A stretch of DNA of 47,319 nt from Pelagibacteraceae bacterium AG-390-L03 (GCA_003279685.1 QCHA01000007.1:1-47319); one strand, 5' to 3'; shown: positions 15,551 to 23,498, counted from the stretch's first letter. Notes: a model not told the origin generated them from the sequence alone. Program-made: numbers and translations.

Positions 15551-16901
15551 TGAATTTGACTATACTAAACTAAAACAGGCAACTTCAGTTGATCAATCAG
15601 ATCGTGCAGTGCCTTATAACTTAAGACAAAGTGGTCCAACAAAAGTTGAAATGCTTATCTCAACAAGAGTAAGAAAATCTCCTTATTGGCACCTATCAAT
15701 GCAAGCAGGTTGTTGGAGAGCAACTGTTTATAATCGTATTTATCACCCAAGAGGTTATGTAAAACCAGAAGATGGTGGGGCTATGGTTGAATACGATGCA
15801 ATTGTAAATCATGTTACTATGTGGAACGTTGCTGTTGAAAGACAAATCAGAGTTAAGGGTCCGGATGCAGAAAAATTTACTGACTATGTAATAACAAGAG
15901 ATGCTACAAAAATTTCTCCTATGAGAGCAAGATATGTAATCTTATGTAATGCTTATGGCGGGGTTTTAAATGATCCAATTCTTCTTAGAATTTCAGAAGA
16001 TGAATTTTGGTTTTCTTTATCTGACTCTGATATTGGTATGTACCTTCAAGGTGTAAATGCAGACGGTAGATTTGATTGTACAATTGAAGAAATTGATGTC
16101 AGTCCAGTTCAAATACAAGGACCAAAAGCTAAAGCACTAATGAAAGATTTATGTGGAGATCAAGTTGATTTTGACAATATGCCTTTCTATGGTTTAGCTG
16201 AAGTTAAAGTAGGTGGAAGAAGTTGTGTTATTTCTCAGTCTGGTTTCTCAGGAGAAGCTGGTTACGAGATATATTTAAGAGACTCAATGTTATACGCTGA
16301 TGATATGTGGAACGCTGTTCTTGAAGCTGGAAAAAAACATAGCCTTATGGTTATAGCTCCAGCTCACCATAGAAGAATTCAAGCTGGAATTCTTTCATGG
16401 GGTCAAGATATGGATCAACAGCATAATCCATTCCAGTGTAACTTAGGTTATCAAGTTTCGTTATCTGGAAAAGGTGAATGGGCTAAAAAAGCTGACTATG
16501 TTGGTAAAGCTGCTTTAGAAAAAATGGGCGCTGAACTTAAAGAAGGTAAAAAACCTTATAAGCTACAATTAGTTGGACTTGAGTTGGGTGGAAAACCGAT
16601 TGAAGAGTACGCTCCTGATTTTTGGCTTATATCACCTGAGAGTGGTGGAGATCCAGTCGGATTTATTACTTCTCCTTGGTATCACCCAGAGAAAAAACAA
16701 AACATTGCAATGGGATATGTGCCATTTGATGGAACATTGAATGCAAATGGATTTCCAAAAGGTAAAGTTGGAACTAAATATAAAGTTCATTTACCAGAAA
16801 AATACTCAGGCACGCCAGGAACTCCTGTTGATGCAGTAGTAGTAGATATTCCATTTAAAGAGTCTTTCAACGCAAATACTAGAGAAGTTGTAAAAGGCTA
16901 A
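15543..16901 (+). CDS. DmdA-like GcvT-family tetrahydrofolate-dependent demethylase
   Basis: 452-residue protein that aligns by eye with DMSP demethylase DmdA over its length: STRVRKSPYWHLSM, ATVYNRIYHPRGY, VERQIRVKGPDAEKFTDYV, GGVLNDPILLRISEDEFWFS and GFSGEAGYEIY all have DmdA counterparts. It is about 80 residues longer than DmdA, mainly at the C-terminus, so I call it a paralog with a different or unknown methyl donor, not dmdA itself. AGGAG at 15531-15535 is seven bases before ATG 15543, which decides that start over ATG 15537. It overlaps the MTHFR-like gene by eight bases, implying methyl transfer to THF followed by MTHFR-type oxidation. Confidence 0.82.
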   Translation: MSNEFDYTKLKQATSVDQSDRAVPYNLRQSGPTKVEMLISTRVRKSPYWHLSMQAGCWRATVYNRIYHPRGYVKPEDGGAMVEYDAIVNHVTMWNVAVERQIRVKGPDAEKFTDYVITRDATKISPMRARYVILCNAYGGVLNDPILLRISEDEFWFSLSDSDIGMYLQGVNADGRFDCTIEEIDVSPVQIQGPKAKALMKDLCGDQVDFDNMPFYGLAEVKVGGRSCVISQSGFSGEAGYEIYLRDSMLYADDMWNAVLEAGKKHSLMVIAPAHHRRIQAGILSWGQDMDQQHNPFQCNLGYQVSLSGKGEWAKKADYVGKAALEKMGAELKEGKKPYKLQLVGLELGGKPIEEYAPDFWLISPESGGDPVGFITSPWYHPEKKQNIAMGYVPFDGTLNANGFPKGKVGTKYKVHLPEKYSGTPGTPVDAVVVDIPFKESFNANTREVVKG

Positions 16902-16912
16902 ATTTATTATCT

Positions 16913-16945
16913 TGGGGGAGCAAATTCAAAGCTTCCCCATTTTTT
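16913..16945 (+). terminator. intrinsic terminator after the MTHFR-like/DmdA-like operon
   Basis: A nine-pair GC-rich stem (16913-16921 with 16931-16939, one G-U pair) with a nine-base loop is followed by six T residues at 16940-16945. In this AT-rich genome a five-G run is conspicuous. It starts 12 bases after the stop codon. Confidence 0.85.
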
Positions 16946-16947
16946 CA

Positions 16948-17058
16948 ATGACTAAAGGTTTTTTAATCGTAATTTGCATTATCATTGTGATTGCTTTAAT
17001 AATATTTCCACTTTTAGTTTCGTATAAAGCACAAAAAAATAAAAAGAATAAAAATTAA
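16948..17058 (+). CDS. 36-residue single-pass membrane peptide
   Basis: Short reading frame beginning with an ATG just after the terminator T-run. It encodes MTKG, then a hydrophobic segment of about 20 residues (FLIVICIIIVIALIIFPLLV), then a basic tail rich in Lys and Asn. Its stop overlaps the next ATG as TAATG at 17058, the coupling seen for real genes in this window. Against it: its start lies directly behind a strong terminator, so the transcript would need a promoter very close by or read-through. No family recognised. Confidence 0.4.
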   Translation: MTKGFLIVICIIIVIALIIFPLLVSYKAQKNKKNKN

Positions 17059-17603
17059 TGTTTGGTGAATTTTTAAATATAGTTTTTAAATCAATTAAAT
17101 TAGATAAGTCTCTATACACAGATAATAAAAATTTTGGAGAAGCATCAATTTATTTTGCTGGAATTATAATGATCTTAGATGGAATTGCAGGTGCTGTAGC
17201 TGCAAACACTATTATCAAAACAGCAGTAGCAATGTCAGGACTAACATCAATTCTAACTTGGTTAGTTTGGGCTATCTTTATATATGTAATTGGAGTTAAA
17301 CTTTTTCCAGATAAAAAAACAAAAGTTCCTTTTAAAAAAGTACTAACTGCAGTTGGTTTCGCTCACGCACCTGGTTTGCTTAGATTTTTTGCAGTAACAC
17401 CTAATATGATGATACCAATTATTTTCCTTACACAATTTTGGATTTTTGCTGGATTAATTATCTCTTCAAAACACGTATTGGGTTTAAAATCTAACATTAA
17501 AGCTTTTGGAATAGTATTTTTATCTTTTCTAATAATCGCATTTTTATCTATTTCTTTTGTAATGAGTAGAATGAATATGCTACCCGTTAATCAAATTAGC
17601 TAG
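17058..17603 (+). CDS. Yip1-like multi-pass membrane protein
   Basis: 181 residues with about five hydrophobic segments: roughly 28-50, 58-78 (AMSGLTSILTWLVWAIFIYVIG), 95-110, 115-138 and 150-170. The layout, with the KVPFKKVLTAVGFAHAPGLLR stretch before the third segment, resembles bacterial Yip1-domain proteins, whose function is unknown. It converges with a minus-strand gene, overlapping four bases at the 3' end. Confidence 0.65.
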   Translation: MFGEFLNIVFKSIKLDKSLYTDNKNFGEASIYFAGIIMILDGIAGAVAANTIIKTAVAMSGLTSILTWLVWAIFIYVIGVKLFPDKKTKVPFKKVLTAVGFAHAPGLLRFFAVTPNMMIPIIFLTQFWIFAGLIISSKHVLGLKSNIKAFGIVFLSFLIIAFLSISFVMSRMNMLPVNQIS

Positions 17604-17767
17604 ATCGGAAAAATAGTCTTAGAAACTCTACACGACGAACATAATTTATAGCTAGTCAAAATTAGATTTTGTGAAACACTTTCATCCTCTTTCTTACACT
17701 CATCACAAATATTATTTAATTCTCTAATTATTTCTTCATCGTAATTATTTTCAGAATTATCAGTCAT
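17600..17767 (-). CDS. 55-residue protein with paired CxxC motifs
   Basis: Small acidic protein with two CxxC pairs, C21/C24 (CDEC) and C43/C46 (CSSC), a spacing fit for a zinc ribbon. The ATG at 17767 overlaps the stop of the DUF3726 gene by eight bases, so I prefer it to the longer frame from 17785. It is the last gene of the minus-strand module that starts with the M19 homologue. I do not recognise a family. Gene reality rests on the cysteine pattern and the coupling. Confidence 0.5.
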   Translation of the reverse strand: MTDNSENNYDEEIIRELNNICDECKKEDESVSQNLILTSYKLCSSCRVSKTIFPI

Positions 17768-18371
17768 TATCTGTAAGTCCAGCACCTGCTGCCCCTTGTT
17801 TTAGACTATCACTTTCTTCTACAAAGGTATTTTCAGCTAATTTATATAGGTTATTCCATTCTATCTCTGTGAAATTATCTTGATTATTTAAAAATTTGAT
17901 TTCAACTTTGTCTACAAATTTAGGAAACTCTTGATTAAAAAAACTTGAACAAATATTTACATTTAAATTAAGCAAAATTTCATTTTGATCTAATTTAACA
18001 TATATTTTTTTTCCGCTGATCTCTGAAGCTCTACTTAAGAATGATAAAAAAATAACTGGGTATGCAATTTTTTCAAATTTAATTGTCTCAAAATTTTCTA
18101 CTGATTTAATTTGATCTAAAAAACTAATTCCAAGAATGATTGGACAATAAGCTTCTAATGGTGGTTCGTTTTTTTCACTAATTAAATTTAAATCTTCAAA
18201 TTTTGTTTTCTGTTTATCCGTATAGTATTGATTTAAGTTTTTAACTCCTGGCAATCCAAACAACTCTAACTGACGTATAGATTTTCCTATTTCCTCAGAG
18301 TTACCCCATGAAAAACCAGTTGCTTTACTTGCTCTTTTGACTGCAGTTTCAATTTCGCTTAATGATCTCAT
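17760..18371 (-). CDS. DUF3726 family protein
   Basis: 203 residues. The N-terminus MRSLSEIETAVKRASKATGFSW with GNSEEIGKSIRQLELFGLPG matches what I recall of DUF3726 (Ser/Leu start, AxRAxxGxGxSWGxAEExG). No catalytic motif can be pointed to and no membrane segment is seen; the function is unknown. It starts two bases after the stop of the 553-residue gene and overlaps the next gene, so it belongs to a compact operon. Confidence 0.7.
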   Translation of the reverse strand: MRSLSEIETAVKRASKATGFSWGNSEEIGKSIRQLELFGLPGVKNLNQYYTDKQKTKFEDLNLISEKNEPPLEAYCPIILGISFLDQIKSVENFETIKFEKIAYPVIFLSFLSRASEISGKKIYVKLDQNEILLNLNVNICSSFFNQEFPKFVDKVEIKFLNNQDNFTEIEWNNLYKLAENTFVEESDSLKQGAAGAGLTDND

Positions 18372-18373
18372 AA

Positions 18374-20035
18374 TTAATTGCTAGTTTTATATACCCATTG
18401 CTCATCATAGTTTTTTAATTCATTTGGTAACGGTGCACCTTGAAACATGCATATTCTTAACCATTTATCTGATCTTGGATCAAACTTTAGTGCTCCAAAA
18501 AAAGAGAGCTTGAGTCTTAGCATATCAATAGGGATAATATTTTTGCTGATTGTATTATCTTGAATTTCTGAATATGGAAATTTTTCTATGATAAAAGCTC
18601 TTCTTACAACATGTCTTAATTCTGAATTTAAGGATAAAAATTTAGCAATAGTTGAATTATCTCTTTCTAACAATAATTTTTTGTAAAGTTTTTTTATATC
18701 CCTCGCTATCGCAAGTGGCTGTTCAAGTTCAGACCCATGTTCTTCAAACCTGTCCGCTAATCTAGGCTCCTCTTTATTTTTAGATATAAACCAGAAATTT
18801 TGATTATTTTCTTTTTGATCAAAATTAATTTCTAATATATTTGGATATCTAGCTTTTATAATACTAAGCAATTCCTGCACTGTTCGATTAGTTGGAATGT
18901 TAAAATATTTTTCTTCATCAGAACTCATGTTAGCAACTAATGAGTCAGTTATATCGTTATAAGGCTCCATCATAATAGATACTATGTATTCTATGCATTC
19001 TTCACAAACATTTTTCTCTAACCATAAATAAAGTGTGTTAAATGGAAACTCAGTTTTAAAATCAAAATTATTTTCAATATAAAATATGAACTTCTCAACA
19101 TCCTTTAACAATAATCTAATTTTGTTTTGCTGATATTCGCTGTCTGTATTCCAGCTAGTAATATTTTTTAAAGATTTTTTCACACAGTCTTTAAAAAGCT
19201 CACTATCTTCATTTTCAACAATTTTAATTTCTCTAATTCTTTTTAATGCTGTTTCTCTACTTAAAATCCAATTATTTAATAATGTTGGATGATTAACTAT
19301 AAATGGAGCCATCCCAAGGCCAGTTGAATTACCAATACCTAGATTTTTACAAATTTGCTTGTCTAATTTAATAGCCTTTTTGGGATTTTTGTAATGAGCC
19401 ACATGATTTACCTGATCAAAAGTAAATTGTCTCACAAGATAAACCAACATCATTTCTAATCTGAAAGGACCATTGATTTCCTCTCTATTTTTAATTCTAA
19501 ATCTATCAGCAAGTCCAAATTTACCAGATCCATAAACTGCTGTGGTTCTGTATAGGTAACCAACTTTTGATAACAAATTTAAATCAGGTTGTTTTCCTTC
19601 ACTTAAGTAATCCACAACATGATTAAAAACTCTTACAGATTTATTTGCTCTTGATAAAGTTAATTCTTTAAATGAAAGTCTACCTACTTCTTGTTTGGGA
19701 ACCTCATTTTTTAATCTTTTAATATCGTCTTTGCTTGGAACACCATCATGCAATGTAAATGCTGCATCCCATTTTGTGGCTATTACTCTGTCGGATCTTT
19801 CCTCATCTTTAATCTCGTTAGCAAAACAAATTAATGAATAAACTCTGTCCTTTTTTTTAAATGAATATACTGCTTCTCCATAACCATTTTGGTCAAGATT
19901 AAATGAATCTCTATTATAATCCCAATCTTTAAATTCACTTAGAAAACTTCTTAAAAACGATAGTTTTGATTGATGAAACGATCCCAGTCTTGACAATTTC
20001 ATTATTGTATTTGGATCTCTTAATTCAACTTTCAT
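18374..20035 (-). CDS. conserved 553-residue protein of unknown function
   Basis: Large soluble protein without signal peptide or membrane segment. It opens MKVELRDPNTIMKLSRLGSF and contains RDSFNLDQNGYGEAVYSF, a YRTTAVYGSGKFGLADRF stretch near residue 168, GNSTGLGMAPFIVNHPTLLNNW near 236, and a C-terminal LRICMFQGAPLPNELKNYDEQWVY. The glycine-rich GNSTGLGMAPF segment could be a ligand-binding loop, but I recognise no family and assign no function. It lies two bases from the M19 homologue on one side and two bases from the DUF3726 gene on the other. Base composition matches its neighbours. Confidence 0.7.
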   Translation of the reverse strand: MKVELRDPNTIMKLSRLGSFHQSKLSFLRSFLSEFKDWDYNRDSFNLDQNGYGEAVYSFKKKDRVYSLICFANEIKDEERSDRVIATKWDAAFTLHDGVPSKDDIKRLKNEVPKQEVGRLSFKELTLSRANKSVRVFNHVVDYLSEGKQPDLNLLSKVGYLYRTTAVYGSGKFGLADRFRIKNREEINGPFRLEMMLVYLVRQFTFDQVNHVAHYKNPKKAIKLDKQICKNLGIGNSTGLGMAPFIVNHPTLLNNWILSRETALKRIREIKIVENEDSELFKDCVKKSLKNITSWNTDSEYQQNKIRLLLKDVEKFIFYIENNFDFKTEFPFNTLYLWLEKNVCEECIEYIVSIMMEPYNDITDSLVANMSSDEEKYFNIPTNRTVQELLSIIKARYPNILEINFDQKENNQNFWFISKNKEEPRLADRFEEHGSELEQPLAIARDIKKLYKKLLLERDNSTIAKFLSLNSELRHVVRRAFIIEKFPYSEIQDNTISKNIIPIDMLRLKLSFFGALKFDPRSDKWLRICMFQGAPLPNELKNYDEQWVYKTSN

Positions 20036-20037
20036 AG

Positions 20038-21003
20038 CTAGATTGATTTATAAAAATTATACCAGTTATTTCCTAGTATTCCATGTGTCTCACTATCTGA
20101 AAAACCTACTTTTTTAAGACCACTTTCAATATTACTAAACCCTCTAGCATCTTCAAACCAATCTGGTTGTTTTGGAAAGCCTGGTTTATTTTTAGATCCT
20201 TCTCCATAATTTTTACTTTTAGACCAAGTACCATTTCTCATCCATTCAACAACGGTATCAGATTGATCCAAACAAAGATCAGATCCAATACCTATATTTT
20301 TTAAATCCATAATTTCAGCTGTTTTAGCAACCATTTCACAAAAACTTTCAATAGTACAATTAGTATTATCTTTTAAATGATGGGGATACAAAGATAGACC
20401 TAACATACCACCACTGTTACTCAGTGTTTTTAAAAGATCATTAGATTTATTTCTTTTAGCTGCATGCCAAAATGATGGGTTAGCATGAGTGATTGCTATT
20501 GGTTTTTCACTTAACTCAATTGCATCAAATGTACTTTTTTCTGCAGAATGGGACATATCAACAACTATACCTACTCTATTCATTTCTTTTATTGCTTCAC
20601 GGCCAAAATTTGTAACTCCACTATCAATTTTTTCATAACAACCAGTTGCAAGTAATGATTGGTTATTATAGGTAAGTTGCATAAATCTACACCCTAGATT
20701 ATGAACTTTTTCAACTAAATTGATATCATCCTCAATTGGCGAGCAGTTTTGAAACCCAAAAAAAATTGCTGTTTTTTTTTCAGAATTTGCTTTTTCAATA
20801 TCTTTGTGGTCTCTCCCAAGGAATATCAAGTCAGAGTTTTCAGAAAAAAGAATTTCCCATTTTTTAATTTCCTCTAAAAGCTCATGGTAATCTTCGTGAT
20901 AAACAATCGTTACATGAACTGCGTCTAGTCCTGCTAATCTGTTGTACTCAAAAATTTTCCTAGACCAGTTGCAGTATTGTAAGTTATCAATTTTAAAATT
21001 CAT
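20038..21003 (-). CDS. peptidase M19 (membrane dipeptidase) homologue with altered metal site
   Basis: 321 residues from ATG 21003; an upstream TTG at 21036 is less likely because MNFKIDNLQYCNW is the natural family start. Retained M19 features: D149-M-S-H152, ITHAN with H173, R184, and GSDLC with D242. Missing: the N-terminal H-x-D zinc pair, where C11-N12-W13 stands, and the bridging Glu, where Q85 stands (FFGFQN). M19-family genes are known companions of glycine betaine/dimethylglycine catabolic loci in proteobacteria. True dipeptidase activity is doubtful with these changes; a different hydrolase or a one-metal enzyme is possible. Confidence 0.78.
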   Translation of the reverse strand: MNFKIDNLQYCNWSRKIFEYNRLAGLDAVHVTIVYHEDYHELLEEIKKWEILFSENSDLIFLGRDHKDIEKANSEKKTAIFFGFQNCSPIEDDINLVEKVHNLGCRFMQLTYNNQSLLATGCYEKIDSGVTNFGREAIKEMNRVGIVVDMSHSAEKSTFDAIELSEKPIAITHANPSFWHAAKRNKSNDLLKTLSNSGGMLGLSLYPHHLKDNTNCTIESFCEMVAKTAEIMDLKNIGIGSDLCLDQSDTVVEWMRNGTWSKSKNYGEGSKNKPGFPKQPDWFEDARGFSNIESGLKKVGFSDSETHGILGNNWYNFYKSI

Positions 21004-21095
21004 ATTCTGAATAACTTTAATCAAAATGATTTTCAAATACTATTAATTTTATTGAAATTTTAGGTTAATTTTGAAATAAACATTTATTATTTCTC

Positions 21096-21584
21096 ATGAA
21101 AAAAAATAAACCTTTAAAAGTTTCAATAGTAATGGGTAGTCAGTCTGACTACAAAACTATGCAACTTGCTGAAAAAACTCTCAAAAAAATTGGAGTTTCT
21201 TTTGAAACTAAAATTATTTCAGCTCACAGAACTCCTAAAAGAATGTATGAGTTTGCATCATCTGCCTCAAAAAATAATATAGGTGTTATAATTGCAGGGG
21301 CTGGTGGGTCTGCTCACTTACCTGGAATGATATCAGCTTTGACTACTTTACCTGTTTTAGGGGTACCAATAGAGAGTAAAAAACTTAAAGGACTAGACAG
21401 TCTTTTATCTATTGCTCAAATGCCCAAAGGTATACCAGTAGGAACATTAGCCATAGGCGAAGATGGAGCAATTAATGCTGCATTATTAGCTGCATCTATT
21501 ATTGCAAACACTAATCCTGTAATTAAAAAAAATTTAAATAATCTAAGATTGTTACAAACAAAATCTGTTAAAAAGAAACCATAA
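21096..21584 (+). CDS. purE: N5-carboxyaminoimidazole ribonucleotide mutase
   Basis: Class I PurE, 162 residues: converts N5-CAIR to CAIR in purine synthesis. The signature is complete: VMGSQSDYKTMQ at about 13-24, SAHRTPKRM at about 42-50, AGAGGSAHLPGM at about 67-78, and the LPVLGVPI and QMPKGIPVGTLAIG segments. It precedes purK by four bases, the usual purEK operon. It is divergent from the M19 module with about 90 bases between. Confidence 0.97.
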   Translation: MKKNKPLKVSIVMGSQSDYKTMQLAEKTLKKIGVSFETKIISAHRTPKRMYEFASSASKNNIGVIIAGAGGSAHLPGMISALTTLPVLGVPIESKKLKGLDSLLSIAQMPKGIPVGTLAIGEDGAINAALLAASIIANTNPVIKKNLNNLRLLQTKSVKKKP

Positions 21585-21588
21585 CAAA

Positions 21589-22635
21589 ATGTCAGAGATA
21601 ACACTTGGTATTATTGGGGGTGGTCAACTTGGTAGTATGCTTGCCATTTCTGCAAAAAAATTAAATATCAAAACTATAATTTATTCTGACGATCCCGATG
21701 CGCCAGCTCAAAATTTTTGTAATCATTTTATTTCAGGAAGTTATAATAATAAAGAAAAAATTAAAGAATTTGTAAATCTAGTTAATTATGTCACTTATGA
21801 ATTTGAAAATATTCCATTTGAAACATTAAGTGAAATAAATAAATTAAAACCAGTTTTACCTAAACCATCTGTTAACAGGCTAATTCAACATAGATTGGCA
21901 GAAAAAGATTTTATAAATAATTTAAACATTAGAACTACAAGATACGCATCAGTAGAAAATGCTTCAGAAATTAAATCCCTCGAAGATCTTTTGCCAGGTA
22001 TTTTAAAGACAACAACTCTTGGATATGATGGAAAAGGTCAATATCCTATAAACTCTATTGAAGAGTTTGACTCATTAAACATTGATCTTTCTAAAGGTTA
22101 TATTCTTGAGAAGTTAGTTAAATTAAAAAAAGAAATTTCAATTATCATTACTAGATTTAATGTTCAAAAATATGAAATTTATGAACCCATAGAAAATAAA
22201 CATGAAGATCAAATATTAAAATTTTCAAAAATTCCAGCAGACATTGATAAAAAAATCTACGACCAATCTAAAGAATGGGCAATCTCTATAGCTGAAGAAC
22301 TAAAGTATGTGGGAACTTTATGTGTAGAATTTTTTATCGATCGAAACAATAATTTATATGTCAATGAAATTGCTCCAAGGGTTCATAATTCTGGTCATCT
22401 TACAATTAATGCTTTCAACGTCAGTCAATTTGAAAACCATTTAAGAGCTGTATGTGGTTTGGAACAAATACCGCTAGAAAAATTATCTAATGCTAAAATG
22501 GTTAATTTAATTGGAGACCAAATATCTGCATATAGAAAGTTAACTCAGTTCAAAGAAAATGAATTCTTTTTTGATTATCTAAAAAAAGAGGTAAAAGAAA
22601 AAAGAAAAATGGGCCACATTACAACGTTAGTATAA
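21589..22635 (+). CDS. purK: 5-(carboxyamino)imidazole ribonucleotide synthase
   Basis: ATP-grasp enzyme of 348 residues making N5-CAIR from AIR, bicarbonate and ATP, the partner of PurE. Seen: LGIIGGGQLGSMLAISAKKL at the N-terminus, the ATP-grasp segment LKTTTLGYDGKGQ at about 139-151, FFIDRNNNLYVNEIAPRVHNSGH near 244-266, and the late VNLIGD. Its stop abuts the ATG of the acetyltransferase gene without a gap. Confidence 0.97.
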   Translation: MSEITLGIIGGGQLGSMLAISAKKLNIKTIIYSDDPDAPAQNFCNHFISGSYNNKEKIKEFVNLVNYVTYEFENIPFETLSEINKLKPVLPKPSVNRLIQHRLAEKDFINNLNIRTTRYASVENASEIKSLEDLLPGILKTTTLGYDGKGQYPINSIEEFDSLNIDLSKGYILEKLVKLKKEISIIITRFNVQKYEIYEPIENKHEDQILKFSKIPADIDKKIYDQSKEWAISIAEELKYVGTLCVEFFIDRNNNLYVNEIAPRVHNSGHLTINAFNVSQFENHLRAVCGLEQIPLEKLSNAKMVNLIGDQISAYRKLTQFKENEFFFDYLKKEVKEKRKMGHITTLV

Positions 22636-23103
22636 ATGTTAAAATCGATAGAAGGTAATTTTGATAATCAAGAAGTACACAAGTTACTTATAGAGCATTT
22701 TATTGAATTAAGAGCAGCCTCCCCTGAAGGAAGTGCACACGTATTAGATATTCCTGGATTAAAAATTTCATCAATAAAATTTTGGAGTTTATGGCAAAAT
22801 GAAATGTTAATGGGATGTGGTGCTTTAAAATTTTTGGATAAAGAGCATGGTGAATTTAAATCTATAAGAATTCATAATGATTTTAGAAATCAAGGTAATG
22901 GTATTAATGTTGTCAATCATTTAATTAACGAGGCAAAAAAACTCAATATAAATAGATTGAGTATTGAAACTGGTGCAGGAGATTTTTTTATACCTGCTAG
23001 AAAACTATTTAAAAAGTGTGGTTTTGAAACATGCAAACCTTTTGCACACTATAAAGAAGATGTTAATTCAGTCTATTTAACTAAAATTATAAACAACAAT
23101 TAA
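22636..23103 (+). CDS. GNAT-family N-acetyltransferase
   Basis: 155 residues. The acetyl-CoA pyrophosphate loop is RNQGNGINVVNHLI (about 86-99), matching the R/QxxGxG/A motif. The preceding strand GEFKSIRIHNDF and the following LNINRLSIETG are typical GNAT structure, and KLFKKCGFETC closes the domain. The substrate is unknown. It directly follows purK and is likely co-transcribed with it. Confidence 0.85.
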   Translation: MLKSIEGNFDNQEVHKLLIEHFIELRAASPEGSAHVLDIPGLKISSIKFWSLWQNEMLMGCGALKFLDKEHGEFKSIRIHNDFRNQGNGINVVNHLINEAKKLNINRLSIETGAGDFFIPARKLFKKCGFETCKPFAHYKEDVNSVYLTKIINNN

Positions 23104-23133
23104 ATAATTAATCTATATTTTTTATCTATTTTG

Positions 23134-23220
23134 TTGACAAAACCCTTTAAAATCTAAACAAAGCCAGAATTACTTAATTATAAGTAATAAATTAATATAA
23201 CGAAAAGTAAGAAGATAAAT
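23134..23220 (+). promoter_or_regulatory. leader of the cold-shock gene: TTGACA box and 8-bp inverted repeat
   Basis: A consensus -35-like TTGACA lies at 23134-23139; no convincing -10 at standard spacing is seen (TAAACA at 23155 is the nearest). A perfect 8-bp inverted repeat with a 4-base loop, attactta-atta-taagtaat, lies at 23169-23188. A purine-rich AGAAG lies just before the ATG. It could be an operator or a 5'-leader hairpin. Confidence 0.35.
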
Positions 23221-23427
23221 ATGAGTCTACAAGGAAAAGTAAAATGGTTCAATCCAACCAAAGGTTTTGGTTTTATTGAAAGAGAAGACAAAGAAAAAGA
23301 TGTGTTTGTACATGTTTCAGCAGTAAGAGATGCTGGTATGAACGGTTTAGATGAGGGTCAAGCTTTGACTTTCGATGTTGAAGATGGTCCTAAAGGTCCT
23401 TCAGCAGTTAACTTAAAAACTGCATAA
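23221..23427 (+). CDS. cold-shock domain protein
   Basis: 68-residue single cold-shock domain, a nucleic-acid chaperone. Both RNA-binding motifs are intact: KGFGFI (RNP1, residues about 14-19) and VFVHVS (RNP2, about 28-33). It starts [11 protein letters not shown] as usual. Several csp paralogs exist in most alphaproteobacteria, so I give no letter. It has a monocistronic look: a leader of 117 bases and a long hairpin behind it. Confidence 0.96.
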   Translation: MSLQGKVKWFNPTKGFGFIEREDKEKDVFVHVSAVRDAGMNGLDEGQALTFDVEDGPKGPSAVNLKTA

Positions 23428-23441
23428 TATTCACACTTCCT

Positions 23442-23498
23442 ATTGGCTGAAATAATAAATTTTAAATCTAAGGATTTAAATATTTTATTTTAGCCAAT
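23442..23498. repeat. 57-base long imperfect inverted repeat downstream of the cold-shock gene
   Basis: Arms 23442-23468 and 23473-23498 pair with about 24 pairs, a TAAG loop, and only small mismatches and one bulge. It begins attggct and ends agccaat. It starts 14 bases after the csp stop. No T-run follows, so it is not a standard intrinsic terminator; an mRNA-stabilising 3' structure or bidirectional stop is possible. Confidence 0.75.

Noticed and set aside
15543..16901. Calling the gene dmdA
   Set aside because: It is about 80 residues longer than DmdA and diverges at many positions, so substrate identity is not supported.
21004..21036. TTG-initiated extension of the M19 homologue
   Set aside because: ATG 21003 gives the natural family N-terminus; the extra residues have no support.
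23104..23220. Known SAR11 riboswitches (SAM-V, glycine) in this and other leaders
   Set aside because: I could not match any leader to their consensus by eye; no G/C-rich conserved core was found.
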